From positions 1-47,689 of the forward strand of contig CAYWZW010000040.1 in the NCBI GenBank assembly GCA_964462945.1: 47,689 nt of DNA. The letters are read 5' to 3'. The position numbers and the translations under genes are program-made. Positions 33,701 through 42,200 of the stretch are shown here, piece by piece; within the stretch, counting starts at the first letter, position 1; every line of letters starts with the position of its first letter. This DNA is from GCA-020343675 sp964462945 (GTDB lineage Bacteria; Planctomycetota; Phycisphaerae; Sedimentisphaerales; Anaerobacaceae). Below the pieces are notes generated by a model. That model worked only from the letters and a program-made list of their open reading frames with translations. It searched no databases and was not told the origin of the DNA.

Positions 33701-33850
33701 GGTGGGCCTGCTACTCTGCGAAGTAGCTCGCTACGTAGCACGAGTCGGCCCACCGAATCGATGACGGTGGGGCGAAGCCCCGTAACGAGTTGGTGTCACG
33801 GGCTTCCAGCCCGTGGAAGCGGTCACGGCCGAGATGGCCATGCCACTAAG
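33697..33850. repeat. Composite dispersed repeat, GTAGGGTGGG copy B and others
   Basis: Starts GGTAGGGTGGGCCTG, has a GTAGC-rich internal block (CTCGCTACGTAGCACGAG), then GGCCCACCGAATCGATGACGG, GGTGGGGCGAAGCCCC, and GTCACGGGCTTCCAGCCCGTG and ACGGCCGAGATGGCCATGCC. Several hairpins are nested. It supplies the last codons of the UroD-family gene on the minus strand (WPSRP). Confidence 0.6.
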
Positions 33851-34845
33851 CAGCCGTCGCAGGGGCAGAAGGCGCGGAGGTTGGCTTCGGGGGTGGCGGG
33901 GGGGACTTCGCAGCCGGGCATCAAGATGAATCGGTCCGGCATCGCATTGAGACATTCCCTGGCAGCGTTGGCAACGTCTTGGGGGCTGCCCTCAAACAGA
34001 ACGCCCGCGGGATTAAAATTCCCGCACAACGTGACTTCTGGCCCGGAAAGCTCCCTGGCCTTCTCAAGGGGAACCATCCAATCTACATCAATAATATCCG
34101 TACCGCTCTTGGCTATATGTTGCACAATATTTGATATGTTGCCGCAAACGTGCAGCTTGACGGCGGCTCCGGCCTCGTGGATGGCGGCGATGAGCTTTCG
34201 CTCCAGAGGCAGTACAAGCTCGGCATACATCGCAGGTGAAATCAGACTTGCGGCCGAATCGCCGATCCCCACCATGTCCGCGCCCGCTTCGATCTGAGCG
34301 AGGGCAAAAGCAATCGCATTTTCGATAATGACTTCGCCCGCTCTGGCGAATATATCGGGCCTATCGATCAGGTCGAGCATGGCATTTTCCACGCCTCGCA
34401 GGTCGCCGTATTCCGCCAGCGGGCCTTCCACCCAGCCTAAGACACTGTGGGTCTGCCCAACGCGGGCGGCCATCTTTCGCACACTTTCTATCCGCTGCTT
34501 CGGCCGCTCGGCTTTCTCAATATGGATACGTTTTAACTTTGATACATCCTCGCGGGTTTTCAGGAACACTTCTTCCGGCCTGCCGACGCCATCCGGCGGA
34601 TAATCGAATTCCATCCCGTAGGCGGAAGCCTCGCGCCACGGATCGCTTATCGCGCTGACCTGGTCGAGGTTGAACGCCCCGGCTACGGCAAGCTGGGCTT
34701 CTACCAGGACATCACCATTTAGGTAATAGTCCCTGTACGTGCGCCCGATGAAGTTAGCGGCCCAGGCCATGAGAATAGGGGTCACCGCGGGCCGGTCGTA
34801 AGAGCCGCCCTTGAGAATCGCGTAAATTCGTTCCTTTGGAGTCAT
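33823..34845 (-). CDS. Uroporphyrinogen decarboxylase (URO-D) family protein, MtaA-like
   Basis: A 340-residue protein with a URO-D TIM barrel. It has a methyltransferase-like zinc site: H232 and C234 in KLHVCGN and C312 in MPGCEVPPATP, as in corrinoid:CoM-type methyltransferases, and lacks the arginine-rich N-terminal patch of true HemE. Other blocks are AGADMVGIGDSAASLISP and DIIDVDWMVPLEKAREL. A methyl-transfer role is more likely than haem synthesis. The C-terminus (CPCDGCLVAWPSRP) is read through a dispersed repeat and is unlike the family end, so the gene lost its natural tail. It sits downstream of rnpA, beyond a repeat. Confidence 0.8.
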   Translation of the reverse strand: MTPKERIYAILKGGSYDRPAVTPILMAWAANFIGRTYRDYYLNGDVLVEAQLAVAGAFNLDQVSAISDPWREASAYGMEFDYPPDGVGRPEEVFLKTREDVSKLKRIHIEKAERPKQRIESVRKMAARVGQTHSVLGWVEGPLAEYGDLRGVENAMLDLIDRPDIFARAGEVIIENAIAFALAQIEAGADMVGIGDSAASLISPAMYAELVLPLERKLIAAIHEAGAAVKLHVCGNISNIVQHIAKSGTDIIDVDWMVPLEKARELSGPEVTLCGNFNPAGVLFEGSPQDVANAARECLNAMPDRFILMPGCEVPPATPEANLRAFCPCDGCLVAWPSRP

Positions 34846-34846
34846 A

Positions 34847-34901
34847 TTCGTCCCTCGTCCCTCGTGAAACGTTCCTCGTGTTTCGTTTCACGTTTCACGA
34901 G
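34847..34901. repeat. CGTGAAACG/CGTTTCACG repeat at the rnpA 3' end
   Basis: CTCGTGAAACG (34861-34871) and CGTTTCACGAG (34891-34901) are perfect 11 bp inverted arms, with TCCCTCGT repeats between 34851 and 34861. The right arm codes the last residues of RnpA (ARET) and its stop. It may serve as a terminator-like hairpin, but no T-run follows. Confidence 0.55.
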
Positions 34902-35256
34902 CCAGTTTCTTCACTAAGGCCAAAAACGAGGCCCTTACTTGTTCATAACTCGGCTGTTCTTGCGTCTTGTCCTTCGGCCACTGGTTTGAAATCATCAGCA
35001 CGTAATCAAAGCCGGCGGGAATCTGCTCCTGGCTCTGCCGAAAGGCCTCGCGCAGCAGGCGTTTCAATCGGTTCCGTACGACCGCGCCCCCGTGGGATTT
35101 CCCGACGGAAACCCCAAGTCTCGGATAATCGAGATCGTTTTGGGCCACGTAAAGCTTGAGCAGGCCGTTGCCGGCACTTTTCCTGTGGCTTAGCACGGCC
35201 TTGAATTGTGTGTTGGAAGTGAGCCTCTTGTTTTTTTGGAAAGAAAACTGTTTCAC
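34888..35256 (-). CDS. rnpA: Ribonuclease P protein component
   Basis: A 122-residue basic protein of RNase P that helps the RNA subunit process pre-tRNAs. Family features: LTSNTQFKAVLSHRKSAGNG, PRLGVSVGKSHGGAVVRNRL and the RNR signature NRLKRLLREAFRQSQ (~62-76). The start is a GTG at 35254-35256. Usually rnpA follows rpmH and precedes yidD or yidC. Here I find no L34 frame in the 80 bases upstream and atpC lies there instead, so this is a relocated copy, possibly cotranscribed with the ATP synthase genes. The 3' end reaches into a repeat. Confidence 0.9.
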   Translation of the reverse strand: MKQFSFQKNKRLTSNTQFKAVLSHRKSAGNGLLKLYVAQNDLDYPRLGVSVGKSHGGAVVRNRLKRLLREAFRQSQEQIPAGFDYVLMISNQWPKDKTQEQPSYEQVRASFLALVKKLARET

Positions 35257-35335
35257 GGCTTCACCGATCCGGTTTTTGGCTCATGCGAGCTATTCGGATT
35301 ATTTTACTGTTGTTCTTTGTCAAAAGCGCTGGCTA

Positions 35336-35773
35336 CTACGTCTTGACGCCTGGTGTTGTCAACTCTAATAAATGCGTTAGAAGTGCAAGTTTTTTTGCCT
35401 GGTGCTGACGCTGCGGCTGGTCAAGAACGTCAGAGGACAGCTCTTTTTTCAGACCTGTCGTTATCCGCTCGAGACCTTCTGGTTTAAGATCGTGTGGAAA
35501 GATAACGTCGTAGGAGATAACCTTGAGCAGATTGGAACAAACCATCGAAAAACCGCCATCGACGAGGATAAATACATCCTCCATCTGCTGGTTGTCGCCG
35601 ATGCGTTTGACCTCCATGATTCCCAGTCCCAGCTTGCAGAACATCGGCATGTGGTTATACCATACACCGATCTGGCCGTCATGCGCGGGAAATATTACAG
35701 AAGTCGTTTTACAATCCATGAGCTTCCCCGTCGGTGCAACGACAACGCAATTGAACGCTTTTTGAACAGCCAA
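35336..35773 (-). CDS. atpC: ATP synthase epsilon subunit
   Basis: A 145-residue F1 subunit with the N-terminal beta-sandwich: FNCVVVAPTGKLMDCKTTSV, PAHDGQIGVWYNHMPMFCKLG and FILVDGGFSMV (residues ~7-80), followed by a helical C-terminal part. It couples rotation and can inhibit ATP hydrolysis. It is the last gene of the eight-gene operon and begins 14 bases after the beta gene. rnpA follows on the same strand after 79 bases. Confidence 0.92.
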   Translation of the reverse strand: MAVQKAFNCVVVAPTGKLMDCKTTSVIFPAHDGQIGVWYNHMPMFCKLGLGIMEVKRIGDNQQMEDVFILVDGGFSMVCSNLLKVISYDVIFPHDLKPEGLERITTGLKKELSSDVLDQPQRQHQAKKLALLTHLLELTTPGVKT

Positions 35774-35787
35774 CGGTCGTCCTTTCC

Positions 35788-37215
35788 TTATCTGTTAGCC
35801 AGCGTCATGGCCTTCTGGGCGGCATCAGCGATTGTGCCGACATACATAAAAGCTTCTTCCGGAAAGCTGTCACCTTTTCCTTCGCAGATCTGTTTGCAGC
35901 TTTCGATCGTATCGGCAACGGTCACATACTTGCCTTCAAGGCCCGTGAATTGCCCCGTAACCAAGAAGGGCTGCGAGAAGAAACGCTCAAGTCTTCTGGC
36001 TCGCGCAACCACGACCTGGTCCTCTCTGCTGAGCTCGTCTATGCCGAGAATCGCAATGATGTCCTGTAGATTGTTATATTGCTGCAGATACTCAAGCACT
36101 TTCTGTGCCACATTGTAATGCTCCCGCCCCACGATGTTGGGGTCAAGGATGCGGGACGTGCTCTCAAGAGGATCAACAGCGGGATAGATACCCTTTTGCG
36201 TAATGGAGCGTTTAAGCACGACAAACGCATCAAGGTGGGAAAACGTCGTGGCCGGCGCCGGGTCGGTCAGGTCGTCAGCCGGCACATAAATAGCCTGAAC
36301 GGAGGTAATCGATCCGGCCCTTGTCGAGGCTATTCGCTCCTGCAATTCTCCCATTTCCGTAGCCAAAGTCGGCTGATAACCTACTGCAGAGGGAATCCGT
36401 CCCAATAGAGCAGAGACCTCGCTGCCAGCCTGTGAAAACCGGAATATATTGTCTATGAAAAGCAGCGTGTCGCCTACGCCGGCCTCGCAGAAATACTCCG
36501 CCTGCGTCATTGCCGCCAGCCCAACCCTTAGACGCGCGCCCGGCGGTTCGTTCATCTGCCCGAAGACCAGACACGTATGGTCCAGCACAGTATCATCACT
36601 GTCGCCGATATGTGTCCGCTGCATTTCCAACCACAGGTCGTTGCCCTCGCGTGTCCGCTCCCCGATGCCAGCAAAGACCGAATAGCCGCCATGCTTGGTC
36701 GCGATCCTGGCAATAAGCTCCTGAATGATGACGGTCTTGCCGACGCCTGCGCCGCCGAACAGACCCATCTTGCCGCCCCGCACGAACGGACACAGCAGGT
36801 CAATGACCTTTATCCCTGTCTCGAACATCTCGGTCTTCGCGGAAAGGTCAACCAGACGCGGCGGCAGACGATGAATTGGCTTCCTCACCCCCGTCTCAAC
36901 GGGACCTCGTTCATCAATCGCCTCGCCGAGCAGATTAAACACTCTACCAAGAGTCTGCTTGCCGACGGGTACGGTTAGCGGCGAACCGGTATCGATAACT
37001 TCCATTCCCCGGCGAAGTCCCAGAGTGCTGCCCATCGCAATGGCCCTTATCTTGCCGTCCCCCAGATGTTGTTCTACCTCTCCCCAAAGGCTGGTTTTGC
37101 CGGTTCCAAAATCGCCCCGCACTTCGATCGCGTTGTACAACGCAGGGACGCTCATGGGCATAAACTTGGCGTCAAAAACACTGCCCATGATCTGTATCAA
37201 TTTGCCCTTGTTCAT
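35788..37215 (-). CDS. atpD: ATP synthase beta subunit
   Basis: A 475-residue catalytic F1 subunit. The P-loop is GGAGVGKT at residues 154-161, with SVFAGIGERTREGNDLW, GQMNEPPGARLRVGLAAMTQ, DTLLFIDNIFRFSQAGSEVS and the DELSRED end motif. It overlaps the gamma gene by four bases (ATGA), typical of translational coupling. A GTGKTS chance motif in the N-terminus (~residues 37-42) is not a second nucleotide site. Confidence 0.97.
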   Translation of the reverse strand: MNKGKLIQIMGSVFDAKFMPMSVPALYNAIEVRGDFGTGKTSLWGEVEQHLGDGKIRAIAMGSTLGLRRGMEVIDTGSPLTVPVGKQTLGRVFNLLGEAIDERGPVETGVRKPIHRLPPRLVDLSAKTEMFETGIKVIDLLCPFVRGGKMGLFGGAGVGKTVIIQELIARIATKHGGYSVFAGIGERTREGNDLWLEMQRTHIGDSDDTVLDHTCLVFGQMNEPPGARLRVGLAAMTQAEYFCEAGVGDTLLFIDNIFRFSQAGSEVSALLGRIPSAVGYQPTLATEMGELQERIASTRAGSITSVQAIYVPADDLTDPAPATTFSHLDAFVVLKRSITQKGIYPAVDPLESTSRILDPNIVGREHYNVAQKVLEYLQQYNNLQDIIAILGIDELSREDQVVVARARRLERFFSQPFLVTGQFTGLEGKYVTVADTIESCKQICEGKGDSFPEEAFMYVGTIADAAQKAMTLANR

Positions 37216-38105
37216 CGCAAGACTCCGATTCCGCTTATAATGTCGAGTAATTCACTTGTTATGTTCGTCTGACGTGCCCGGTTGTATTCGGCTGTCAAAT
37301 CCCTGATCATATCTTCTGCGTTTTTTGTGGCATTTCGCATGGCCACCATACGGGCGACATGCTCACTCAGTGACGCTTCAAGAAAACACGCTTTAATAGT
37401 CGTATGCATTATCATTATCGCCAGGCTTGCGATAATCTCCTCGGGCGATGGTGACATCAAGAAGTCCTCAAAAACCAAATCCCAGGGCCAGATCGCTTTT
37501 GCCCGGGTGGTTAAATGATCGATCAGGTCGGCCAGCGGCATAATAGTCATTGTTTGCGCCTGTTGGTGGCCCGGCGAATGAAAAGCCATATACACAACGC
37601 CAAAATAATCAAGCTGCCCGGCCATGTAACGATCTACAAAATCGACCGCTATATCGTGAATCTGCGAATCTGAGGGGACCTCATTAAGACCGCTATACGT
37701 TTTTGCCACGGCGACGCCGCGAGCGTGCAGCAGGCCAATCAGTCTGCCGTTTGGAGCATAAATACTCAACGTCTTGCCGGCTGACTTTGCCATGTTTATA
37801 TGTTTTCCAAGGTGTTCGTAGATAGCGGTGTTGTAAGAACCGCAAAGCCCTCCTTTGGACCCGATCACCAGAACAGCGGACTGCCCGGACGAATTATCCT
37901 TCAGTAAGGGATGCTCAAGGGGTATCTCGGAAGTGACAAGCAGATAACCTGCCTGTGCCAATGCCTGGTGATAGTCGGCAACGGCAAGCCATTTTTTGTA
38001 ATAAGACTTGAACGCTGCCGTGGAAACTATCTGCATCGTTCGCGTCAGTCGGCAAATGTTGCTTACTGCCTTACGGCGTTGAAGTATCTGGCGTATTCCA
38101 ATCAT
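37212..38105 (-). CDS. atpG: ATP synthase gamma subunit
   Basis: A 297-residue central stalk. The N-terminal helix MIGIRQILQRRKAVSNICRL and TRTMQIVSTAAFKSYYKKW matches the gamma start, and the C-terminus ARQTNITSELLDIISGIGVL matches the paired coiled coil that turns in the alpha3beta3 core. Its first 35 bases overlap the end of atpA in another frame, an unusually long overlap, and its stop overlaps the start of atpD. Confidence 0.95.
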   Translation of the reverse strand: MIGIRQILQRRKAVSNICRLTRTMQIVSTAAFKSYYKKWLAVADYHQALAQAGYLLVTSEIPLEHPLLKDNSSGQSAVLVIGSKGGLCGSYNTAIYEHLGKHINMAKSAGKTLSIYAPNGRLIGLLHARGVAVAKTYSGLNEVPSDSQIHDIAVDFVDRYMAGQLDYFGVVYMAFHSPGHQQAQTMTIMPLADLIDHLTTRAKAIWPWDLVFEDFLMSPSPEEIIASLAIMIMHTTIKACFLEASLSEHVARMVAMRNATKNAEDMIRDLTAEYNRARQTNITSELLDIISGIGVLR

Positions 38106-39630
38106 GGTCTGATCGAGACCCCTGTGATTTCAGGCTCTTGTACTGTGTCAGTGCGGCTGTCACCTTGTCGGCCAGGATATCGCTGAAAGTCGTAGTCTTG
38201 TTTATCTCGTCAATATACGCGGGATATTCCTTCGTAAGCCATTGGAGGAATTTGGCCGCAAACTCGCTCACCTGGTTGACAGGGACATCGCAGAGTGAAT
38301 CCCTGGAACCTATGAAAATTGCAATTACTTGCTCACCCACGGTCATCGGCGCGAATTGCGGCTGCTTGAGCAGCTCGACCATTCGGTCCCCTCTATCGAG
38401 TTGGGCTCGTGATACGGCGTCAAGCTCCGTGCCCAATTTGGCAAAATTCTGCAATTCCCGAAACGCCGCCAGGTCCAGCCTGAGTTTTGCGGCAACCCTT
38501 TTCATGGCCCCGACCTGAGCATGGCCACCTACCCGGCTGACGCTGATCCCAACATCGACAGCCGGCCTAATACCGGCGTGAAACAGATCTCGCACCAGGT
38601 AAATCTGCCCGTCGGTGATCGAAATGACGTTCGTCGGGATGTACGCGGAGATCTGGCCTTCCAGGGTCTCAACGATTGGCAGCGCCGTGAGAGACCCCCC
38701 GCCGAGCTTATCCGACAGCTTTGCACTTCGTTCGAGCAGGCGGCTGTGCAGATAGAAAATATCGCCGGGGTAAGCCTCACGCCCCGGGGGCCGCCGCAAA
38801 AGGAGGCTTAGCTGGCGATACGAAATGGCGTGTTTGCTCAGGTCATCATAAACACACAATGTGTCACGATGTTTTTCATACATGAAATATTCCGCCAATG
38901 CGCAGCCTGAATAGGGTGCAATGTATTGCATCGGCGCGCTATCGGCGGCGGATGCGGCGATCACAATGGTGTACGCCATTGCGCCGCATTTTCTCAAAAT
39001 CTCGACAATTTCTGCAACTGCAGATGCCCTCTGGCCGACGGATACGTACACACAAATTACATTTTGGTCCTTCTGGTTTATGATGGTGTCTAAAGCGATA
39101 GCCGTCTTACCCGTTTTGCGGTCGCCTATAATAAGCTCGCGCTGACCCCGCCCGATCGGAATCATCGAATCTATACATTTCAGACCCGTCTGTAATGGTT
39201 GCCCCACAGGCTGGCGCTGTGCGATGCCGGGTGCATCCGACTCAATAAACCGTCGCGATGACGTCTCGACAATCGGCCCCCCGTCAATGGGTTCACACAG
39301 AGAATTAAGCACCCTGCCCAACAATTCCTCGCCGACCGGAACGGACATCAACCGACCCGTAGCCCTGACATCCGCCCCTTCCCTGACTTTCGTATAGTCG
39401 CCGTAGATAACGGCTCCGACCGAGTCTTCTTCGAGGTTAAACGCCTCTCCGAAGACGTCGTTTTCAAACTCCAGCACTTCGCCGACCATCACCTGGTCAA
39501 GTCCGTAAATGCGGGCGATACCATCCGCCAGCTCCACGACGCGGCCCACCGTCGAAACATCGAGCTTATTCCTATACTGGCTGATTTCCTGCTTGATAAT
39601 ACCGCTTATTTCCGTGAAATCCGGCTTCAT
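38071..39630 (-). CDS. atpA: ATP synthase alpha subunit
   Basis: A 519-residue non-catalytic F1 subunit. Key blocks: GRVVELADGIARIYGLDQVM, the P-loop GDRKTGKT (169-176; GDRQTGKT is usual), VSVGQRASAVAEIVE, VYDDLSKHAISYRQ and the arginine-finger region VGISVSRVGGHAQ. The C-terminus is ~10 residues longer than usual (SQGSRSDHDWNTPDTSTP), because it overlaps the start of the gamma gene. Confidence 0.97.
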   Translation of the reverse strand: MKPDFTEISGIIKQEISQYRNKLDVSTVGRVVELADGIARIYGLDQVMVGEVLEFENDVFGEAFNLEEDSVGAVIYGDYTKVREGADVRATGRLMSVPVGEELLGRVLNSLCEPIDGGPIVETSSRRFIESDAPGIAQRQPVGQPLQTGLKCIDSMIPIGRGQRELIIGDRKTGKTAIALDTIINQKDQNVICVYVSVGQRASAVAEIVEILRKCGAMAYTIVIAASAADSAPMQYIAPYSGCALAEYFMYEKHRDTLCVYDDLSKHAISYRQLSLLLRRPPGREAYPGDIFYLHSRLLERSAKLSDKLGGGSLTALPIVETLEGQISAYIPTNVISITDGQIYLVRDLFHAGIRPAVDVGISVSRVGGHAQVGAMKRVAAKLRLDLAAFRELQNFAKLGTELDAVSRAQLDRGDRMVELLKQPQFAPMTVGEQVIAIFIGSRDSLCDVPVNQVSEFAAKFLQWLTKEYPAYIDEINKTTTFSDILADKVTAALTQYKSLKSQGSRSDHDWNTPDTSTP

Positions 39631-39635
39631 TGAAA

Positions 39636-40196
39636 TTACTTCCTGCCCTTTACCTGGCTTATTATCGTTTTGACGGCGGTCCGCAGCCGGTTGTGAACGG
39701 AGTTGTCGATGACCTTATCGCCGCACCGAACAATGGCCCCGCCAAGGATGTCCGGATTGACCGCCAACTCTAATCTGACGGTACCGCCAACGGCCGCCCC
39801 TATATCCGTCGTTAGCTTTTCGGCCTCGCCCTGCTCCAGTGGACGTGAAACCGTAACTTTGACGGGATAGCAGCCGCGATCCGCATCCCAGAGCTGCCCA
39901 TATCTGAATATGATCTCCGGCAGCAGCCCCACGCGGTTGTGCTTGATAAGCACCATAAGAAAATTCATCGTCAGCTCTGCGATTCTCGCCGACAGTGCCG
40001 TGACCACCAATTGCTCTTTGCATTGCCGGGAAAAATACGGTGACGTTAGAAACTTGACCAGATCGTCCTGTCCTTTGAGGATGCCAGCGATAGTTTCCAG
40101 GTCCTCTTTAACGGCATCGATGGCCTGATTCTCTCCGGCAAGCTCAAAAAGAGTGTTCGCGTAGTTTTCCCTTAAACGTATATCCGTGCTCATCAT
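39636..40196 (-). CDS. atpH: ATP synthase delta subunit
   Basis: A 186-residue peripheral stalk protein that ties the b dimer to the top of F1. Typical parts are RLRENYANTLFELAGENQAI, SPYFSRQCKEQLVVTALSAR and NPDILGGAIVRCGDKVIDNS with SVHNRLRTAVKTI. It starts within the last bases of atpF (four-base overlap) and ends five bases before atpA. The first ATG is followed directly by a second one, so the exact start is uncertain by one codon. Confidence 0.92.
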   Translation of the reverse strand: MMSTDIRLRENYANTLFELAGENQAIDAVKEDLETIAGILKGQDDLVKFLTSPYFSRQCKEQLVVTALSARIAELTMNFLMVLIKHNRVGLLPEIIFRYGQLWDADRGCYPVKVTVSRPLEQGEAEKLTTDIGAAVGGTVRLELAVNPDILGGAIVRCGDKVIDNSVHNRLRTAVKTIISQVKGRK

Positions 40197-40783
40197 AGCG
40201 ATTGATTAGGGTCCGTTTGCTGCCTGACCGGATTCGCCGAATTCCGCCTGATCTGCTCGACGGCGTCCCGGATAAGGTGCTTATTGTCGTCCTGGGTGAC
40301 TTCACGTCCGAGAACCTCCCGCGAAAGGGCCAGGACCATCGCGCCGGCCTCGTTCCACAATTGCTCAAGTGCTCTGGTACGAGCGTATCCGATATCCTCC
40401 TGTGCCTCTTGTTTGATCGAACGAATCTCCTGGCTCGCCCTTTCCAAAAGCTCTTCCTGGCGCTGCTGGGCCTCGTCGTTAGCGTCTTTAAGTATCTTGG
40501 CCCGCTGTTGTTTGTACTCGTCAAGGAGATTCAACGCCTGCTGGCGGGCATTGTTTGCCGCCTCAATCTGCTGCTGAATGTACAGCTCCCGGGCTTTGAG
40601 CCTTTCGAGCATCGGCTTCCAAGCCAATCTGCCGAGAACGACCAAAAGCACGACAAAAGCCAGCACCGTCCACAGAGCGTCCGCAAACGTTCCGCTGAAC
40701 AGCCCTTGCTCGGCAGCCTCTTCGGCTTCGATTGCCAGGACCTCGATCCAGACAAACAGTCCGATTGTAGATATCGACAGCAT
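40193..40783 (-). CDS. atpF: ATP synthase b subunit
   Basis: A 196-residue stalk subunit. A single hydrophobic segment (LWTVLAFVVLLVVLGRLAW, ~37-55) follows an N-terminal extension of ~35 residues with its own hydrophobic start (MLSISTIGLFVWIEVLAI), possibly a cleaved signal. A long charged coiled coil follows (QQQIEAANNARQQALNLLDEY, KILKDANDEAQQRQEELLER). One copy of b only is present, so the stator is a homodimer. It starts 29 bases after atpE. Confidence 0.93.
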   Translation of the reverse strand: MLSISTIGLFVWIEVLAIEAEEAAEQGLFSGTFADALWTVLAFVVLLVVLGRLAWKPMLERLKARELYIQQQIEAANNARQQALNLLDEYKQQRAKILKDANDEAQQRQEELLERASQEIRSIKQEAQEDIGYARTRALEQLWNEAGAMVLALSREVLGREVTQDDNKHLIRDAVEQIRRNSANPVRQQTDPNQSL

Positions 40784-40812
40784 CTTCGCTGCTACCCGCC
40801 GTCTTCAACAAT

Positions 40813-41085
40813 CTAACGCATCCAGTAAAGCACCAGGAAACAAATGAGCAAAGAGAAGAACGTAACTCCTTCCACGAGGGCGGCTGCGATAACCATCGTG
40901 GAAAAAATACGCGCACCGGCCTCCGGCTGACGGGCAATGGATTCGACCGCCCTGCTTCCGATCCAACCTATTGCAAATCCCGCGCCGAGAATAATAACCG
41001 CGCAGCCGAACGTCACGGCCAGAGGTACAAACGCCGCTGCATTTGTTCCAACCTCAGCCAACATACTACCTGGTATAACTGCCAT
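40813..41085 (-). CDS. atpE: ATP synthase c subunit
   Basis: A 90-residue hairpin of two membrane helices. The polar loop is ARQPEA (~51-56). The ion-binding carboxylate is Glu72 in ALVEGVTFFSLL. The helix 1 stretch GAGFAIGWIGS lacks the Gln, and the residue after Glu72 is Gly, not the Ser/Thr of Na+-type rings, which suggests proton coupling. The N-terminus has ~20 extra residues (MAVIPGSMLAEVGTNAAAFV) compared with short c subunits. Confidence 0.94.
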   Translation of the reverse strand: MAVIPGSMLAEVGTNAAAFVPLAVTFGCAVIILGAGFAIGWIGSRAVESIARQPEAGARIFSTMVIAAALVEGVTFFSLLICFLVLYWMR

Positions 41086-41109
41086 GTCTCTTAAACCTCC
41101 CTAATATTC

Positions 41110-41922
41110 TTAATGTTCCGGCGAAACCGAAAAACCAATGTAAAGAGCCGACAGAAAAGTAAATATGAACGCCTGAATAAATGCTACAAGCAGCTCCAAA
41201 AACGACACCGCAACAACAGCTAATACGGAAGCCGCCGCAACGCCGTAATTCTTAAAGATCAGTATTAGACCCAGGAACGTACCCACCAATATATGACCGG
41301 CAACGATGTTCGCAAAAAGACGGACGGCCAATGTCAAGGGCCTGACAAATGCAGTGATAATCTCCATCACGTATAGAAGCGGCATAATCCACCACGGAGC
41401 TCGCGGAGCAAGATTGACAATGTAACGTCGAAATCCTTGCCGCCTGATGCCGCAAATGTGCACCGTGAAAAACGTTACGGTCGCCAAGGCCCCGGTAACC
41501 CAAATATTCGCTGTGGGAGGACCTCCAAAATGACTTTCCTTTCCTGTCAGCAAGGTGACTATTTTCTCCGAAGGAACCATGGCAAGCAAATTGAGGCTGA
41601 GGACAAAGAAAAAAACCGTCCACACAAACCCGATGTAGCGGTCCGTATGCTCTCGGATAACGGGCCTGGCGACTTCTTCCCGCAGAAACACGCATATCAT
41701 CTCAACTAAGTTTTGCAATCCCCTCGGTATCATTATTCTTGGCTTTGCCGCCAAAGGGATGGCGACTAACAATAGAATAGCCGCCACGCCGACCATGAAC
41801 ATGTGGTTGCTTACGCTCAAGTTCCACTGCCCGAAGGAAACTGTGAATACAGGGACAGATTGACTGGGCTGAAGCGGGTTAAATTCAGCCAAAACAACAG
41901 CTTGTAATGCCACTGCACCCAA
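41110..41922 (-). CDS. atpB: ATP synthase a subunit
   Basis: A 270-residue proton-channel protein. The essential arginine is R201 in PLTLAVRLFANIVAGH, with FVWTVFFFVLSLNLLAMVP and the last helices (LLVAFIQAFIFTFLSALYIG). No atpI or atpZ gene is seen upstream. The start is uncertain: a TTG at 41922 or a GTG at 41913, both preceded by GGAG. A better placed ATG at 41929 lies in another frame and stops after 14 codons, so a small start-region change may have occurred. First gene of the operon a-c-b-delta-alpha-gamma-beta-epsilon. Confidence 0.93.
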   Translation of the reverse strand: MGAVALQAVVLAEFNPLQPSQSVPVFTVSFGQWNLSVSNHMFMVGVAAILLLVAIPLAAKPRIMIPRGLQNLVEMICVFLREEVARPVIREHTDRYIGFVWTVFFFVLSLNLLAMVPSEKIVTLLTGKESHFGGPPTANIWVTGALATVTFFTVHICGIRRQGFRRYIVNLAPRAPWWIMPLLYVMEIITAFVRPLTLAVRLFANIVAGHILVGTFLGLILIFKNYGVAAASVLAVVAVSFLELLVAFIQAFIFTFLSALYIGFSVSPEH

Positions 41923-42067
41923 CAGTCATAAACTCCAGCTCATTTGTAGTTACGCTAACAGCAAAACAAACAGCAAGAAATACCACCGAGCACAAATATA
42001 TCCCGGTGCCCAATGTTGATGCTCCGGCGCCGCTGCTCGGACTCGTCCGACAAGTCGGAAATCAAGA

Positions 42068-42096
42068 GTATTAATCCGGGAGACGGTGTTTGTCAA
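42068..42096 (-). promoter_or_regulatory. Predicted atp operon promoter
   Basis: On the minus strand, TTGACA (42096-42091) is a perfect -35. After 17 bases comes TAATAC (42073-42068), a moderate -10. It leaves a ~145 base leader before atpB. The rest of 41923-42200 holds no gene I can support. Confidence 0.4.
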
Positions 42097-42200
42097 ACGA
42101 TTTTCGCTGGCTATCGAAAAAATATGGGCCAAAGTGCCACGCCCCCCAGTGAGAGGCTCAAACGAAAATTTTACGGCAGCCAAAAGCGTTTCTCGCCATC

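Noticed and set aside
35788..37215. A second P-loop in ATP synthase beta (GDFGTGKTS)
   Set aside because: It lies in the N-terminal beta-barrel where no nucleotide binds; a chance match.
40813..41085. Na+-type c-ring
   Set aside because: No helix-1 Gln and Gly in place of Ser/Thr after the carboxylate, so proton coupling is more likely.
41950..42183. A small membrane-like ORF upstream of atpB as AtpI
   Set aside because: Only the last residues are hydrophobic, and it spans the predicted promoter; no AtpI features.
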